NCBI GenBank assembly: GCA_964387935.1
Contig: CAYLZN010000034.1
Span: 1-27,917, forward strand
Length of the DNA stretch: 27,917 bases
Origin: CAYLZN01 sp964387935
GTDB lineage: Bacteria > Acidobacteriota > Vicinamibacteria > Vicinamibacterales > JAFNAJ01
Direction: 5' to 3'
Of this stretch, positions 18,254 to 25,562 are shown piece after piece (position 1 is the stretch's first letter; every line of letters begins with the position of its first letter). The notes beneath the pieces were generated by a model, which saw nothing but the letters and a program-made list of their open reading frames with translations, ran no database searches and was not told the DNA's origin. Made by a program: the position numbers and the translations under genes.

Positions 18254-18886
18254 ATGAACCTGCGTGCGTTCAGTCTTGCAGTGGTGGCAACGTCGATCGC
18301 CGGCGCGCTGGTGCTGGCACAAACCCAGAAGGTGGCGAGCCCGCCGGGGACCGCGGCCACGGAAGTGGGCGGCAAGTACGCGGACACACCGGACGGGCCG
18401 GTGTACAAGGGCGGGAAGTGGATCGAGGTGAGCTACGGTCGCCCCATCAAGCGCGGGCGGCAGGCCTTGTTTGGCGCCGGCGCCGAGTACGGCAAGGCGA
18501 TGTACGGCGGCGCCCCGGTGTGGCGCGCAGGTGCGAACCAGACGACGCGCCTGAAGACCGAGGTGCCGCTGGTGTTCGACGGCAAGACGCTGCCGCCGGG
18601 TGAATACAGTGTGTTCGTCGACCTCAAGGAGAAGGGCTGGACGCTCATCTTCTCGAACTGGGCGGCGCAGGCGAAGTACGACCCGAACAACAAGAACGCT
18701 CTGTGGGGCGCCTATGACTACACGCCGGACAAGGACGTGCTGCGCGCCCCGATGACGCTGGGCACGCTGCCGTTCTCGATGGACCAGTTCACGATTGCGT
18801 TCGTCGACATGACGGCGACGGGCGGCACCCTCGCCATGATGTGGGACACGACGGTCGCGCGCACGCCGTTCACGTTTGGCAGGTGA
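18254..18886 (+). CDS. Exported DUF2911 domain protein
   Basis: 210-aa protein of unknown function. The ATG at 18254 has AGGAGGG at 18240-18246, 7 nt away. A signal peptide (MNLRAFSLAVVATSIAGALVLAQ) precedes the DUF2911 domain, recognised by WIEVSYGRPIKRGRQALFGAG, VWRAGANQTTRLKTE, LPPGEYSVFVDLKEKGWTLIFSNW and the C-terminal MWDTTVARTPF. Homologues are frequent in acidobacteria and bacteroidetes and look like small beta-sandwich envelope proteins. A CGGTNNT array separates it from the propeller gene; the same orientation allows, but does not prove, cotranscription. Confidence 0.9.
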   Translation: MNLRAFSLAVVATSIAGALVLAQTQKVASPPGTAATEVGGKYADTPDGPVYKGGKWIEVSYGRPIKRGRQALFGAGAEYGKAMYGGAPVWRAGANQTTRLKTEVPLVFDGKTLPPGEYSVFVDLKEKGWTLIFSNWAAQAKYDPNNKNALWGAYDYTPDKDVLRAPMTLGTLPFSMDQFTIAFVDMTATGGTLAMMWDTTVARTPFTFGR

Positions 18887-18936
18887 CGCGGCGACTCAGG
18901 CGCGTGTGACTCGCACGCCTCGAGCCCGCCCCGCAG

Positions 18937-19515
18937 TCAGTCGATCCAGAGGTCCGAAAGCGCGATCTCGATCTCCGCGAAGGGCTCTGCCCGCACCGTG
19001 ACGTCTCCCGCGTGCGTCGAGACGATGACCCACGACCCGGCCTCGAGGCGCAGGACTTCCAGCGTGCGTGCGCCCGGATCGATCAACCAGGTGTGTTTCA
19101 CCCCTTCGCGCGCATAGATGGCGAGCTTCTGGGTGCGGTCGAGTCGAGAGGTGGAGGGAGACAGGACCTCGCAGATCCAGTCCGGTGCGAGTGGGAAGTA
19201 GGCGGTCTTCGGCAGGTGCGGCATCCGGCCCCGGCGCCAGCCGGCCCAGTCCGGCACGAGCACGTCGTCGGCCAGGTGGAGTTCGGGCTCCAGGAGAATC
19301 CACCAGCCACCTGGGCCCCCACGGCCGTGGTCGAACGGGCCAACCAGCATGCCTCCGAGCGACGAGCCCGCCCTCGTGTGCGGAGGCGCGGGCCTCGGCG
19401 ACACGTGCAGTTCTCCGTTGACGATCTCCGCCACCAGGTTGTCTGGCAGTCTTGCCAGATCCTCGTACGTCGCGGGGCGATCGAACGGCGGAACCCTCGC
19501 CATCGGTGGCATCAT
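18937..19515 (-). CDS. Uma2 family (DUF820) putative endonuclease, second copy
   Basis: 192-aa PD-(D/E)XK-fold protein, paralogue of the product at 5047-5634: both share ATY(E/Q)DL, the GEL.VSPRPA block, WWIL.EPELHL, a VPD.(A/C)GWRR segment, DW(I/V)CEVLSP and W.(I/L)(D/N)P. Start: ATG at 19515 with GAGG about 9 nt upstream; ATGs at 19512 and 19503 are in frame, and alignment with the paralogue fits 19503 (MARVPPFDRPATYEDL) equally well. Convergent with the DUF2911 gene (50-bp gap). Function unproven. Confidence 0.88.
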   Translation of the reverse strand: MMPPMARVPPFDRPATYEDLARLPDNLVAEIVNGELHVSPRPAPPHTRAGSSLGGMLVGPFDHGRGGPGGWWILLEPELHLADDVLVPDWAGWRRGRMPHLPKTAYFPLAPDWICEVLSPSTSRLDRTQKLAIYAREGVKHTWLIDPGARTLEVLRLEAGSWVIVSTHAGDVTVRAEPFAEIEIALSDLWID

Positions 19516-19894
19516 ACATCGTCGCCTCGCACACGACGTGCCAGCGCACAGCAGACGCGCACGCGTCCTTTTTTGGCGCGATCAGATGGGATGCTGCGCC
19601 GCCGTCGTCGAGTCGTTGCACTGGCGACAACAGGGCAGTCGAGCAGCGTGGCAGTTCCCACGATCCCGATCCGCGCCGCCTCCTGCCCGTACGCCCTCCT
19701 GCCCGTACGCCCTCCTGCCCGTACGCCGCCTGCCCGTACGCCTCTGACCGTACGCCCTCCTGACCGTACGCCGCCGTACGCCATACGCCGTACGCCGTAC
19801 GCCATCGATCAACGATGCGGGCGTACCACCAGTGGCTAACTTGAAAGGGCGAAGTGTGTTCGAGTAGCGTCCAAGCTGAGCTCAGGAGGCTTCG
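19516..19894. other. 379-bp intergenic region between divergent Uma2 and sulfatase genes
   Basis: No convincing gene on either strand. 19516-19688 holds nothing recognisable apart from a CCTTTTTTGG stretch near 19568, unusual in this GC-rich setting. 19689-19803 is the GTACGCC array. Between 19804 and 19883 a TTGAAA box (19841-19846) could be a -35 element for the sulfatase, but the matching -10 (TAGCGT at 19865-19870, 18-bp spacing) is weak. AGGAGG at 19884-19889 is the sulfatase ribosome site. Confidence 0.5.
19689..19803. repeat. GTACGCC array upstream of the sulfatase cluster
   Basis: Nine exact GTACGCC copies start at 19689, 19705, 19721, 19736, 19750, 19766, 19776, 19790 and 19797, plus a variant ATACGCC in between. 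The first copies are spaced 16, 16, 15, 14 and 16 bp with a CTCCTGCCC-like filler, the last ones 7 bp. The same 7-mer builds the array at 6034-6130, over 13 kb away. Confidence 0.9.
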
Positions 19895-22270
19895 ATGGCA
19901 ACCCAGCACGACAGGCATGTTCGTTCGATTCTGCCCATCCCCGACGTCCGCAAGCCGGAACTCACCGCGTTCGACGCGAAGGACCCGGATTCTCGATTCC
20001 CGCCCATCCAGCCGGTGCTTCCGCCGGACGGGGCGCCAAACGTGCTCATCATCCTGCTCGACGACGTCGGTTTCGGCTCGAGCAGCGCGTTTGGCGGGCC
20101 GTGCGCGACGCCGGTCGCCGAGAAGCTGGCGGCCAACGGGCTGAAGTTCACCCGCTTCCACACCTGCGCGCTGTGCTCGCCCACGCGGCAGGCGATGCTG
20201 ACCGGCCGCAACCATCACTCGGTCGGGATGGCCGCCATCACGGAGATCGCCACGGCCGCCCCGGGATACAACTCGCTGCGCCCGAACACCAAGGCGCCGC
20301 TGCCGCTCACGCTGAAACTGAACGGCTATGCGACCGCGCAGTTCGGCAAGTGTCACGAGGTCCCGGCCTGGCAGACCTCGCCCATGGGCCCGTTCGACGC
20401 CTGGCCGACCGGGGGCGGGGGGTTCGAGTACTTTTACGGCTTCATCGGCGGCGAGGTGAGCCAGTACGACCCGGCCCTCTACGAAGGTACGACCCCCGTC
20501 GAACCACCTGCCACAGCGGAGGAGGGCTACCACTTCACCGAGGACATGACCGACCGCGCCATCGGCTGGGTGCGCCAGCAGAAGGCGCTGATGCCGGAGA
20601 AGCCGTTCTTCGTCTACTTCGCGCCGGGCGCGGTCCACGCCCCGCACCACGTGCCGAAGGAGTGGGCCGACAAGTACAAGGGACGCTTCGCCCAGGGCTG
20701 GGACAGGCTCCGCGAGGAGACGTTCGCAAGGCAGAAGGCGCTGGGCGTCATCGCCCCGGACGCCGAGCTGACGCCGCGCCACGCCGAGATCCCGGCGTGG
20801 GACGAGATGCCCGCCGAACTGAAGCCGGTGCTCGAGCGGCAGATGGAGGTCTACGCCGGGTTCCTGGAGCACACCGACCACCACGTCGGCCGCCTTGTCG
20901 ACGCGCTCGGCGACCTCGGCGTCCTCGAGAACACGCTCGTCTACTACATCTTCGGAGACAACGGCGCGTCGGCGGAAGGCACGCACAACGGCGCGTTCAA
21001 CGAGATGTCCAACTTCAACGGCATGGCCGCGCTCGAGACGCCGGAGTTCATGCTGTCGAAGATCGACGAGTTCGGCTCGCCCACGGCGTTCAACCACTAC
21101 TCCGTGGGCTGGGCGTGGGCGACCAACGCGCCGTACCAGTGGACGAAGCAGGTGGCCTCTCACTGGGGCGGCACGCGCAACGGCACGATCGTGCACTGGC
21201 CGCGCGGCATCGAGGAGCGCGGGGGGCTGCGTCACCAGTTCACGCACGTGATCGACGTGGCGCCGACGGTCCTCGAAGCCGCCAGCCTGCCGGAGCCGAC
21301 CCTGGTCAACGGCGTGCTGCAGTCGCCGATGGAAGGCACCAGCATGTTGTACAGCTTCGGTGACGCGAAGGCGCCGGAGCGGCACGACGTGCAGTACTTC
21401 GAGATGGGCGGCAACCGCGGCATCTACTACAAGGGCTGGAGCGCGGTCACGAAGCACCGGACGCCCTGGATCCTGGTGGACCAGAAGATGGTCGCCTTCG
21501 ACGACGACGTGTGGGAGCTGTACGACGGGAGCAAGGACTGGTCGCAGGCGCGCGACCTGTCCAAGGAGAACCCGGAGATGCTGCGCAAGCTGCAGCGGCT
21601 GTTCCTGATCGAGGCGACCAAGTACAACGTGCTCCCGCTCGACGACCGCGGCACGGAACGGTTCGTCCCCGAGCTGGCGGGGCGGCCGACGCTCATCAAG
21701 GGCAACTCGCAGCTCTTCTTCCCCGGCATGGGACGGCTCCAGGAGAACAGCGTCGTCAACGTGAAGAACCACTCGTTCAGCGTCACCGCGGAAGTGACGA
21801 TGGGCAAGGGCAAGCCGGCCGACGGCGTGATCATCGCGCAGGGCGGTCGCTTTGGCGGCTGGAGCCTGTACGCGAAGGACGGCTGCGCGAAGTTCGCCTA
21901 CAACGTGCTCGGCATCCACGAGTTCACGACCGTGGCGACCGAGCCGATCCCGGACGGGAAGTGCCAGGTGCGCATGGAGTTCGCCTACGACGGCGGCGGC
22001 CTCGCCAAGGGCGGCAACGTCACGCTGTACTACGACGGGCGCGCCGTCGGCTCGGGCCGCGTGGCCTTGACGCAGCCGATGGTGTTCTCGATGGACGAGA
22101 CTACCGACATCGGCCACGAGTCTGGTACGCCGGTGACGCCGGACTACAGCGTCCACGCGAGCAAGTTCACTGGCAAGATCCACTGGGTCCAGCTCGACGT
22201 GGGTGTCGACGACAACGACCACTTCATCTCGCCCGAGGAGCGCCTTCGCATTGCGATGGCGCGGCAGTAG
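19895..22270 (+). CDS. Arylsulfatase, AtsA-like, about 790 aa, cytoplasmic
   Basis: Type I formylglycine-dependent sulfatase that hydrolyses sulfate esters. The ATG at 19895 has AGGAGG 5 nt upstream. No signal peptide. The metal-site LLDDVGFG lies near residues 49-56; the sulfatase signature is CSPTRQAMLTGRN with C94 as the predicted formylglycine. The second signature, usually GKWHLG, is altered here to GKCHEV. FGDNG supplies the later metal ligands. A C-terminal extension of about 150 residues (from VNVKNHSFSVTAEVTMGKG) looks like a jelly-roll or laminin-G-like domain, and the 791-aa length fits mycobacterial AtsA-type enzymes. It is the first gene of the plus-strand cluster and is followed by a strong hairpin. 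Natural substrate unknown. No formylglycine-generating enzyme is seen in the window. Confidence 0.93.
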   Translation: MATQHDRHVRSILPIPDVRKPELTAFDAKDPDSRFPPIQPVLPPDGAPNVLIILLDDVGFGSSSAFGGPCATPVAEKLAANGLKFTRFHTCALCSPTRQAMLTGRNHHSVGMAAITEIATAAPGYNSLRPNTKAPLPLTLKLNGYATAQFGKCHEVPAWQTSPMGPFDAWPTGGGGFEYFYGFIGGEVSQYDPALYEGTTPVEPPATAEEGYHFTEDMTDRAIGWVRQQKALMPEKPFFVYFAPGAVHAPHHVPKEWADKYKGRFAQGWDRLREETFARQKALGVIAPDAELTPRHAEIPAWDEMPAELKPVLERQMEVYAGFLEHTDHHVGRLVDALGDLGVLENTLVYYIFGDNGASAEGTHNGAFNEMSNFNGMAALETPEFMLSKIDEFGSPTAFNHYSVGWAWATNAPYQWTKQVASHWGGTRNGTIVHWPRGIEERGGLRHQFTHVIDVAPTVLEAASLPEPTLVNGVLQSPMEGTSMLYSFGDAKAPERHDVQYFEMGGNRGIYYKGWSAVTKHRTPWILVDQKMVAFDDDVWELYDGSKDWSQARDLSKENPEMLRKLQRLFLIEATKYNVLPLDDRGTERFVPELAGRPTLIKGNSQLFFPGMGRLQENSVVNVKNHSFSVTAEVTMGKGKPADGVIIAQGGRFGGWSLYAKDGCAKFAYNVLGIHEFTTVATEPIPDGKCQVRMEFAYDGGGLAKGGNVTLYYDGRAVGSGRVALTQPMVFSMDETTDIGHESGTPVTPDYSVHASKFTGKIHWVQLDVGVDDNDHFISPEERLRIAMARQ

Positions 22271-22289
22271 TCGAACGGCGATCGATCGT

Positions 22290-22324
22290 CGCGGCCGAGT
22301 CCCTAGCGGCGGGACTCGGCCGCG
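22290..22324 (+). terminator. Strong hairpin between the two sulfatase genes
   Basis: Perfect 14-bp stem, CGCGGCCGAGTCCC (22290-22303) with GGGACTCGGCCGCG (22311-22324), and a 7-nt loop TAGCGGC. It begins 20 nt after the first sulfatase stop codon. There is no U tract; it may terminate, attenuate, or protect the upstream message. Stem length and loop length equal those of the 1476-1510 hairpin, with unrelated sequence. Confidence 0.6.
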
Positions 22325-22392
22325 GACGGTCTGCGGCACATTACGCGGGTGATTGACACGCCAACAGAACGCCAACAGAAAGGAACCCAATC

Positions 22393-23865
22393 ATGGGTCA
22401 ACAGGCGAACAAACTACCAAACATCCTGATCATCTGGGGCGACGATGTCGGCATCTGGAATATCAGTGCCTACCATCGCGGCATGATGGGCGGCAGCACA
22501 CCGAACATCGACCGCATCGGCAAGGAAGGGATGATCTTCATGGATCACTACGCCCAGGCCTCCTGCACTGCGGGACGCGCGGCGTTTATCACGGGACAGT
22601 ATCCGATCCGCGTGGGCCTGGCCACCGTCGGCCTACCCGGCAGCGAACAGGGCCTGTCGAAGCTGGACCCCACGCTGGCGAACTTGCTCAAGCCGCTCGG
22701 CTACGCCACCGGCCAGTTTGGCAAGAACCACCTTGGCGACCGCGATGAGCACCTGCCCACCGCGCACGGTTTCGATGAGTTCTTTGGCATTCTCTATCAC
22801 CTCAACGCCGGCGAGTACCCAGAGCAGTATGACTTTCCGAAAAAGCCCGAGATCGCGAGGCTTTTCGCGCAGCGCGGCGTCGTCCATTCGTGGGCGAATC
22901 CTGACGGCACGCAGAAAGTCGAAGACAAAGGCCCCTTCGGACGGGAGCGCCAGCGGACGATGGATACCGAAATCCTCGTCGAATCCAAGCGTTTTATCGG
23001 CGACGCGGTCAAGGCTGGAAAGCCGTTCTTCGTCTGGCACAACACCACGCGCATGCACTACCGCACGAACCTCACCAAGGAATACGAGGGCAAAAGCGGC
23101 TACGGCGTGTACGCGGACGGCCTAATGGAACTCGACGACACCGTCGGCGAACTCCTCAAGCAGCTCGACGACCTCGGCGTTGCGGACAACACGATCGTCA
23201 TGTTCTCCACAGACAATGGCGCCGCCTGCAACAGCTGGCCAGATGGCGGTAACACGCCCTTCGGCGGAGAAAAAGGTGTGGGTGGTTCGGAAGGCTGCTT
23301 CCGCGTGCCCATGCTGGTGAAGTGGCCGGGCAGAATACCGGCGGGCACAACCACTGGCGAGTTCATGACCATGGAGGACTGGATTCCCACCATCATGGCC
23401 GGCATCGGCGAGCCCAACCTGAAGGAAAAGCTTCTCACGAGCTACACGGCGGGTGACCAGACCTACAACAGGATTCACCTCGACGGCTACGACCAGACCG
23501 ATTTGATCACCGCTACGGGCCCGACCAAGCGCAAGGAGTTCTACTACTTCACCGAGACCAAACTCCACGGCATTCGCTACGGCGATTTCAAGTTCCTCTT
23601 CGTCAAGCAGGACAAATGGTTCAACGGTGTCCAGCAGAACATGCTTACGCCCTTGGTCACCAACCTGAAACTCGATCCGTTTGAGCGTTTCCATAAGGCC
23701 CGTGGCTTTGACGAGTGGCAGGAGAATCGCGCGTGGACGTATGCCCCCGCCTTCGGGCAGGTCGGGGTCCTGCTCAAGTCGCTCAAGGAATTCCCGCCGC
23801 GCCAGGCGAGCATGGACTTCAATATTGACGAAGCCCTGAAGGCGATCACTCCCAAGGGGGATTGA
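22393..23865 (+). CDS. Arylsulfatase of the CTAGR type, 490 aa
   Basis: Second formylglycine sulfatase, distinct from its neighbour. The ATG at 22393 has AAAGGAA about 8 nt upstream. No signal peptide; ILIIWGDDVGIWN (metal site) is close to the N-terminus. The signature reads CTAGRAAFITGQ with C58 as formylglycine candidate and Ala instead of the usual Pro; the second signature GKNHLGD and STDNG are present. It lacks the C-terminal beta domain of the first enzyme. Codon use is visibly more AT-rich at third positions (AAA, AAT, GAA, TTT, ATT codons) than in adjacent genes, which suggests separate acquisition (inference by eye). A hairpin precedes and another follows it, so it may be expressed apart from the first sulfatase. 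Confidence 0.92.
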   Translation: MGQQANKLPNILIIWGDDVGIWNISAYHRGMMGGSTPNIDRIGKEGMIFMDHYAQASCTAGRAAFITGQYPIRVGLATVGLPGSEQGLSKLDPTLANLLKPLGYATGQFGKNHLGDRDEHLPTAHGFDEFFGILYHLNAGEYPEQYDFPKKPEIARLFAQRGVVHSWANPDGTQKVEDKGPFGRERQRTMDTEILVESKRFIGDAVKAGKPFFVWHNTTRMHYRTNLTKEYEGKSGYGVYADGLMELDDTVGELLKQLDDLGVADNTIVMFSTDNGAACNSWPDGGNTPFGGEKGVGGSEGCFRVPMLVKWPGRIPAGTTTGEFMTMEDWIPTIMAGIGEPNLKEKLLTSYTAGDQTYNRIHLDGYDQTDLITATGPTKRKEFYYFTETKLHGIRYGDFKFLFVKQDKWFNGVQQNMLTPLVTNLKLDPFERFHKARGFDEWQENRAWTYAPAFGQVGVLLKSLKEFPPRQASMDFNIDEALKAITPKGD

Positions 23866-23914
23866 GCATCGATTCAAGACACGGGGTCAACCCGCTTCCG
23901 GAGAGCGTTCGAGC

Positions 23915-23943
23915 ATCCCGCCAGCCAGCCGGGGTCTGGCGGG
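23915..23943 (+). terminator. Hairpin after the second sulfatase gene
   Basis: Perfect 9-bp stem TCCCGCCAG (23915-23923) with CTGGCGGGA (23935-23943), loop 11 nt. It is followed directly by a short palindromic GGACACCTGTGTCC (23941-23954), which shares its first three bases. No U tract. A plausible transcript end or processing site between the sulfatase and the phosphoesterase genes. Confidence 0.45.
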
Positions 23944-23982
23944 ACACCTGTGTCCTTGACTACGAGGAAGGGCCGAGCCGCA

Positions 23983-24615
23983 ATGACCATGATCGCGATC
24001 AACATCCTGCTGGATCCAGACGCTGCCACCGTTGAGAAAGCACGGGCCGTGAACGCGCGGCTCCGGGAGAACTTCCCGCACGGGTTCGCCCTCGACGCCA
24101 ACCACGCGCCGCACGTCACCCTGCTCCAGCGGTTCGTGCGAACAGCGGACCTCGACGCGATCGCCAATGCCGTAAGGGGCGTGCTGCAAACCGAGCAGTC
24201 GATGAACTGGGAGACCAGGGCCATCGGCCTGTATGCCCTCGTCGAGGGGAATCTCGGGCTGGCCGGGATCGTCATCGAGCCGACCCCGGACTTGCGACGG
24301 TTGCAGCAGCGGATCATCGACGCGGTGGCGCCGTTCACCGTGGAGAACGGGACAGGCGAGGCCTTCGTACCCCGTCCCGACGGCGCCGCGATCGGCCAGG
24401 CGACGGTCGACTACGTCAACACCTTCGTCGGCCCCCGCACCGGGTCGAACTACCACCCTCATCTCACGGTCGGCATGGGGACCAGGGACTTCGTGGACGC
24501 GCTCAAGGCGGAGCCGTTCCAGCCGTTCACCGTCCGCGCAGTCTCCGTGAGCCTGTACCAGTTGGGCGACTACGGGACCGCCCAGAGGAAACTCCATGAA
24601 CTCCACCGCTGCTGA
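23983..24615 (+). CDS. 2H phosphoesterase (2'-5' RNA ligase-like), copy A
   Basis: 210-aa protein of the 2H superfamily (LigT/2'-5' RNA ligase and cyclic phosphodiesterase-like). The two catalytic HxT motifs are H44-V-T46 (NHAPHVTLLQRF) and H160-L-T162 (YHPHLTVGMG). Such enzymes act on 2',3'- or 1'',2''-cyclic phosphates or 2'-5' bonds; the actual substrate is unknown. The ATG at 23983 (MTMIAIN) is chosen over the in-frame GTG at 23950 because it aligns with copy B (MSVIAIN); the ribosome site is weak (GGAAGGG about 13 nt upstream). The last 20 nt overlap the start of the HAD gene, suggesting coupled translation. Copy B at 27614 differs at only 8 of about 100 comparable residues. Confidence 0.87.
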   Translation: MTMIAINILLDPDAATVEKARAVNARLRENFPHGFALDANHAPHVTLLQRFVRTADLDAIANAVRGVLQTEQSMNWETRAIGLYALVEGNLGLAGIVIEPTPDLRRLQQRIIDAVAPFTVENGTGEAFVPRPDGAAIGQATVDYVNTFVGPRTGSNYHPHLTVGMGTRDFVDALKAEPFQPFTVRAVSVSLYQLGDYGTAQRKLHELHRC

Positions 24616-25537
24616 TCCGCTGCCCTCCTGGAACGATGGCCGGGCCAAGCAGGCAGTCCTCGCGTTCGTCGCCAGGGTGACGAACGACGGATCGCCCGAC
24701 TTCCTGCCCCCGGCAGAACGCATTGCCGTGTTCGACAACGATGGCACGCTCTGGCCTGAGCACCCGATGCCGTTCCAGGCCGCGTTCGCCAGCGACGAAC
24801 TCAAGCGACGCATCCGTACCGAGCCCACGCTCGCGTCGGATCCCATGGTGCAGGCCGCCCTGGCCGGCGACCTTGGCAAGCTGCTCGCCGGCGACCACCA
24901 CGACGGCGTAATGCAGATCCTGGCGCTCACGCACGCAGGGATGACCACCGACGAATTCGGTGCCGCCGTCGAGGGATGGCTGGCGTCGGCCAGGCACCCG
25001 CGATACGGCAGGCGCTACGACGAGCTCACCTACCAGCCGATGCAGGAGCTGCTGCGGCTCCTGCAGGCGAATGGCTTCAAGAGCTTCATCGTGTCGGGCG
25101 GCGGCGCCGACTTCATGCGCGTGTGGGTCGAGCGTGTCTACGGCATCCCGCCGGAGCAGGTGGTGGGCTCGACGACGCGAACGACGTTCGAGCTGCGCGA
25201 CAGCGGACCGGTGCTGACGAAGACCCTCCACCACCTGTTCGTCAACGACAAGCAGGGCAAGCCGGTCGGCATTCACCAGTTCATCGGCCGGCGCCCGGTC
25301 GTCTGCTGCGGGAACAGCGACGGCGACCACGCGATGCTGCAATACACGACGATCAACAACTCGCGCCCCAGCCTCGGCCTCATCGTCCACCACACCGACG
25401 CCGAACGCGAGTACGCGTACGACGCTGTGTCGAAGAGCACAGGGAAGCTCGTCGACGCCCTCGAGGAGGCGCCCGCGCGCGGCTGGATCGTGGTGGACAT
25501 GAAGCGCGACTGGAACACCATGTTCCGGCCCGAGTAG
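24596..25537 (+). CDS. HAD-superfamily phosphatase (PSP-like)
   Basis: 313-aa haloacid dehalogenase-type hydrolase, no signal peptide. Motif I is FDNDGT with nucleophile D47 and acid D49; motif II is IVSGGGADF; a Lys-containing NDKQGKP region fits motif III; motif IV is CCGNSDGDHAM. A helical cap lies between motifs I and II (about 55-155), resembling phosphoserine phosphatase-like enzymes. It probably removes phosphate from a small phosphomonoester. Its start (GAGGAA 6 nt upstream) is inside the end of the 2H gene (20-nt overlap), so the two are probably produced together. It is followed after 25 nt by the first DUF1254 gene. Confidence 0.88.
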   Translation: MNSTAADPLPSWNDGRAKQAVLAFVARVTNDGSPDFLPPAERIAVFDNDGTLWPEHPMPFQAAFASDELKRRIRTEPTLASDPMVQAALAGDLGKLLAGDHHDGVMQILALTHAGMTTDEFGAAVEGWLASARHPRYGRRYDELTYQPMQELLRLLQANGFKSFIVSGGGADFMRVWVERVYGIPPEQVVGSTTRTTFELRDSGPVLTKTLHHLFVNDKQGKPVGIHQFIGRRPVVCCGNSDGDHAMLQYTTINNSRPSLGLIVHHTDAEREYAYDAVSKSTGKLVDALEEAPARGWIVVDMKRDWNTMFRPE

Positions 25538-25562
25538 GGCTCGGTCTGCGCAGGAGAGGAAC

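Noticed and set aside
18902..18918. Small hairpin (GCGTG, 7-nt loop, CACGC) between the convergent DUF2911 and Uma2 genes
   Set aside because: Only 5 bp of stem in GC-rich DNA with no U tract; likely chance.
18896..22390. Open frame of 1164 codons on the minus strand across the Uma2, array and first sulfatase region
   Set aside because: It is antisense to a clear sulfatase and runs through a repeat array; its product is an Arg/His/Val-rich sequence typical of a GC-rich antisense frame, and it has no domain.
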